Program-made: the position numbers and the translations under genes
The notes under the pieces: model-generated
Databases searched by the model: none
The model's input: only the letters and a program-made list of their open reading frames with translations
Told to the model about the DNA's origin: nothing
Shown: piece by piece, positions 62,066 through 64,000 of the stretch
Layout of the letters: each line of letters starts with the position of its first letter
How positions within the stretch are numbered: the stretch's first letter is position 1
Source: an uncultured Eubacteriales bacterium
Lineage (GTDB): Bacteria; Bacillota; Clostridia; Oscillospirales; Acutalibacteraceae
Reading direction: 5' to 3'
Length of the DNA stretch: 64,000 bases
Assembly: GCA_934454845.1 (NCBI GenBank)
Contig: CAKSGV010000009.1
Coordinates: 7,008 to 71,007 of the forward strand

Positions 62066-62095
62066 GGAGAAGCACTCTCAAGAGAATGCTTCTCC
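62066..62095 (-). other. Stable hairpin between precursor and transporter genes
   Basis: 14-bp stem GGAGAAGCATTCTC / GAGAGTGCTTCTCC (one G-U), no T-run. Probably an RNA-protecting or partial-termination hairpin that raises precursor output over downstream genes. Confidence 0.6.
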
Positions 62096-62106
62096 CGATG
62101 TTTAAT

Positions 62107-62232
62107 TTATGAGCAACCTGGGTTAATTGTAGGACAACCAATCTGCGTACAAAGAAGTTCGGGGCATACACAGTTACAACCGAAGCCTAATCCGCGTTCT
62201 TCATAGTTTGCACCATTTTGTTTTACATCCAT
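62107..62232 (-). CDS. Six-cysteine RiPP precursor peptide
   Basis: 41 aa, ATG 62232 with AAAGGAG 8 nt upstream, stop TAA 62107. Leader MDVKQNGANYEERGLGFG then a core with Cys at 19, 21, 23, 28, 33 and 40 (C-x-C-x-C-x4-C-x4-C-x6-C) ending in Ser41. Between a radical SAM/SPASM maturase and an exporter, this is the expected place and size for a thioether-forming (ranthipeptide/sactipeptide-like) substrate. The pattern differs from SCIFF. It is not a member of any family I can name. Confidence 0.85.
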   Translation of the reverse strand: MDVKQNGANYEERGLGFGCNCVCPELLCTQIGCPTINPGCS

Positions 62233-62259
62233 TACTAAAACTCCTTTCGTTTTATTTTT

Positions 62260-63591
62260 TTAATAATAGCTATCCAACAAGCCTTCAATTTCAGCTTGGA
62301 TCATATCGGTGTCGCACGGCATATCTCCAAGCTTATTTAATGCTTTAGGACAACTCTTACCAAAACATAAAGGTAATATTTTGCAATTTTTACACTTATC
62401 TGAAGTTAAATAATCCCTATATACCCAATTATAGTAGTAGTCTTTATTTTCAACAAAAGACCCATTTTCATCTAATATACCAATAATATTATTAGAATTT
62501 GGAGAATCTAATTCGAAAGAACATTTTAAAATTTGATTTTTTTCATCAATAATAAAGTAATTTGGTTTTGAAGCATAGCAAACTCGACTGCAAGGCATAA
62601 GTCTTGTTGTGCAATTATTGCATGTTAAATTGTTTTCACTAATAAGCTGTGCTATGTCAACATTTAAAACAAGTTCTTGCATGCCGCATATTGTAGTTGG
62701 AGTTTTTTCATTCCCTTGATTTTTTATTGTCTCATAATAAATACTTATTCTGTTATCATTGAGTTTTTTCCCGACATAGTTATAAAATTCAACTAAGCTC
62801 TCAGCAACATCTACATTGAAATTCGTCCTTAACTGGACAGTAAAGTCTTTATCCGTTGAAACCATATAAGAAAGATTATCTATAATTTTCTGCCAAGTTC
62901 CTTCGCCAGAAACCAACGGTCTCAACTTATCATGTGTCCCAGCCATACCATCAATAGAAATCTGATAAAAATTACATTTTAGTTTGTTTAGTTGCTCAAA
63001 AAGTTGCGGAGTAAGTAAATATCCATTCGTTGACATTCCTGCCTCATATGTAATTGTCCTTTGTGCCGTACTTAATTTATTTAACAAAACTTGAAGCTTT
63101 TCTAAAAAAACACATATGTTTTTACTTGCAATCAAAGGTTCTCCGCCAAAGAAACTAATAAATACTGATGTATATCCATATGCATTAATCTGATTTTCAA
63201 TAAAATTTAATACAGAATCATAAGTTTTAATATCCATATTTTCGTTTAAATGAGGTTGCCCGCAGTAAACGCAGCGGAAATTACACTGTCTCGTAACTAT
63301 TAGCATTATTTCTAAAGAATGTGAACGAACAATTTGTTCTTCATACATTCCGCGAACCTTTAAATCTTCATCAATAAAATCATCAACAAATATCTTTTTC
63401 TCTAGCATCAAATTAAAAAATTCATTATCTTGATACTCAAATATATCTTTTTCTATAACATCTTTAAGCGTTTTGATATATTTTTCTTGGTTAAAAACTA
63501 TTACTGCACCGCTCATTGAGCTATATGCAATATAATTACCATTTTCTTTTTTAACAAATACTGCAAATTTACTTTTTTTGATTTTCCTCAT
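62260..63591 (-). CDS. Radical SAM/SPASM peptide maturase
   Basis: 443 aa from ATG 63591 (GGGAG then eight T). N-terminal about 90 residues look like a leader-binding (PqqD/RRE-like) domain; the radical SAM cluster CNFRCVYC is at 103-110 and FFGGEPL follows. C-terminal SPASM region has CTTRLMPCSRVC, KCSFE, CKNCKILPLCFGKSC and a late C. SPASM RiPP enzymes form thioether links from Cys to other residues. First structural gene of the operon. Confidence 0.9.
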   Translation of the reverse strand: MRKIKKSKFAVFVKKENGNYIAYSSMSGAVIVFNQEKYIKTLKDVIEKDIFEYQDNEFFNLMLEKKIFVDDFIDEDLKVRGMYEEQIVRSHSLEIMLIVTRQCNFRCVYCGQPHLNENMDIKTYDSVLNFIENQINAYGYTSVFISFFGGEPLIASKNICVFLEKLQVLLNKLSTAQRTITYEAGMSTNGYLLTPQLFEQLNKLKCNFYQISIDGMAGTHDKLRPLVSGEGTWQKIIDNLSYMVSTDKDFTVQLRTNFNVDVAESLVEFYNYVGKKLNDNRISIYYETIKNQGNEKTPTTICGMQELVLNVDIAQLISENNLTCNNCTTRLMPCSRVCYASKPNYFIIDEKNQILKCSFELDSPNSNNIIGILDENGSFVENKDYYYNWVYRDYLTSDKCKNCKILPLCFGKSCPKALNKLGDMPCDTDMIQAEIEGLLDSYY

Positions 63592-63620
63592 AAAAAAAAC
63601 TCCCGTGTATTTTAAATTGT

Positions 63621-63676
63621 AAAAAATTAAAAAGCACAAATTCCCCCTATACACAGATAAGGAAAAATTTGTGCTT
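63621..63676 (-). terminator. Attenuator-like terminator in the RiPP leader
   Basis: 16-bp stem AAGCACAAATTTTTCC / GGGGGAATTTGTGCTT (63661-63676 with 63632-63647) with a 13-nt loop, then TTTTTAATTTTTT, located between the leader ORF and the radical SAM gene. Confidence 0.8.
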
Positions 63677-63699
63677 ATAATAAAAGTAATTCAGACTTG

Positions 63700-63720
63700 C
63701 TAAAAAGGATCTCCTTTCAT
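63700..63720 (-). CDS. Leader mini-ORF (MKGDPF)
   Basis: Six codons and a stop, ATG 63720 behind a strong AGGGGG at the right spacing, just after the promoter. It resembles a leader peptide of ribosome-controlled attenuation. The ORF itself overlaps a small hairpin (AAAGGA/TCCTTT). Confidence 0.5.
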   Translation of the reverse strand: MKGDPF

Positions 63721-63749
63721 AACTTTATCCCCCTAAATTTGTTATTCAT

Positions 63750-63778
63750 ATTGTAACATATTTTTATAATAAGGTCAA
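63750..63778 (-). promoter_or_regulatory. Promoter of the RiPP operon
   Basis: TTGACC (63778-63773), 17 nt, TACAAT (63755-63750) on the minus strand. Confidence 0.75.
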
Positions 63779-63895
63779 TAAAAAATTAAAAGCAAAACAC
63801 CATTTGAGGAAATTGTTATAAAAAATAAATTGTTTATTAGACAAAATAGTTGTAAGATTATAACAACACAAATAATAAATATTATGCAATTTAAT

Positions 63896-63925
63896 GCAAA
63901 AATCCTATCACTTTTGTGATAGGAT
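63896..63925. repeat. Right direct repeat of the island
   Basis: Same orientation as the copy at 57701-57731 (30 of 31 positions aligned, one indel, one mismatch). Read leftward it is also a terminator, GTGATAGGATTTTTGC, for genes to the right. Confidence 0.65.
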
Positions 63926-63935
63926 CAGACTGTAG

Positions 63936-63974
63936 ACAAAGCAGGTTGTATTTAAGCGATACAACCTGCTTTGT
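63936..63974. other. 16-bp perfect hairpin at the right edge
   Basis: ACAAAGCAGGTTGTAT / ATACAACCTGCTTTGT with a 7-nt loop, close to the right repeat; no T-run. Terminator or element end. Confidence 0.5.
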
Positions 63975-64000
63975 TGGAAAATCGGACCGAATTTTCAAGG

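Noticed and set aside
62107..62232. SCIFF peptide
   Set aside because: Six cysteines and similar length, but the cysteine spacing and sequence differ from the SCIFF pattern I know.
57869..63778. Lasso-peptide cluster
   Set aside because: No asparagine-synthetase-like cyclase (C) or transglutaminase-like protease (B); the maturase is radical SAM and the precursor is cysteine-rich.

Overview
The window reads as chromosome of a low-GC, anaerobic, probably spore-forming Firmicute of class Clostridia (Ruminococcaceae/Oscillospirales-like is my inference). The signs are a PolC-type replicative polymerase, Rex, PerR with reverse rubrerythrin, a 2[4Fe-4S] ferredoxin, the sporulation proteins BofA and RicT, ECF folate uptake under a THF riboswitch, T-box control, and sigma-A-like promoters (TTGACA / 17 nt / TATAAT) that can be read directly in many gaps. 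Most of the sequence is a housekeeping backbone in short operons with strong intrinsic terminators.

Layout. 1-3.1 kb: 3'-truncated type II topoisomerase B subunit and an M23 peptidase, both leftward. 3.2-13.4 kb: one long leftward operon pyrH-frr-uppS-cdsA-dxr-rseP-ispG-polC (ribosome recycling, lipid and isoprenoid precursors, replication). 13.5-16.9 kb: AT-rich accessory patch of small lipoproteins, one frameshifted at a poly(A) tract, and a truncated DUF1906 fragment. 17-20.8 kb: a membrane protein, bofA, and a TrpXYZ-type ABC importer behind a T-box leader. 20.9-22.6 kb: perR-rubrerythrin and divergent rex. 22.6-33.8 kb: leftward pgeF, cpsB-cpsD-cpsC, sugar isomerase-like gene, rqcH, trmK, DUF1858, yhaM, purA, lexA-rnhA-queT, and a two-gene split TauE/SafE permease. 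34-41.2 kb rightward: hydrolase, MurF-like ligase, ddl, CDF transporter, then a polar amino-acid ABC importer. 41.3-44 kb is RNA-rich: an unrecognised leftward transcript with promoter, operator and terminator; 6S RNA; lemA and TPM genes; a solitary 5S rRNA. 44-57.5 kb: queH, serS, a class B sortase with an ABC exporter, folT with its THF riboswitch, an ABC-F protein, a phosphodiesterase, three small unknown proteins, a gene-free stretch with DnaA-box-like sites, ferredoxin, ricT-holB-trpS and a GtrB-like glycosyltransferase.

The most interesting part is 57.6-63.9 kb: an AT-rich island directly behind tRNA-Val(GAC), bounded by near-identical 30-31 nt direct repeats. It holds a compact leftward RiPP operon: promoter, 6-codon leader ORF, attenuator-like terminator, radical SAM/SPASM maturase, a 41-residue six-cysteine precursor ending in serine, an ABC exporter, an HPr-kinase-like protein, and a nucleotidyltransferase with a probable carbohydrate-binding C-terminal domain. 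I know the kinase plus nucleotidyltransferase pair from lasso-peptide clusters, where the kinase phosphorylates a C-terminal serine. Here it sits with a radical SAM cysteine-rich peptide, which suggests a thioether-type peptide with a phosphorylated and perhaps further decorated C-terminus. I do not recognise this combination as a described system.
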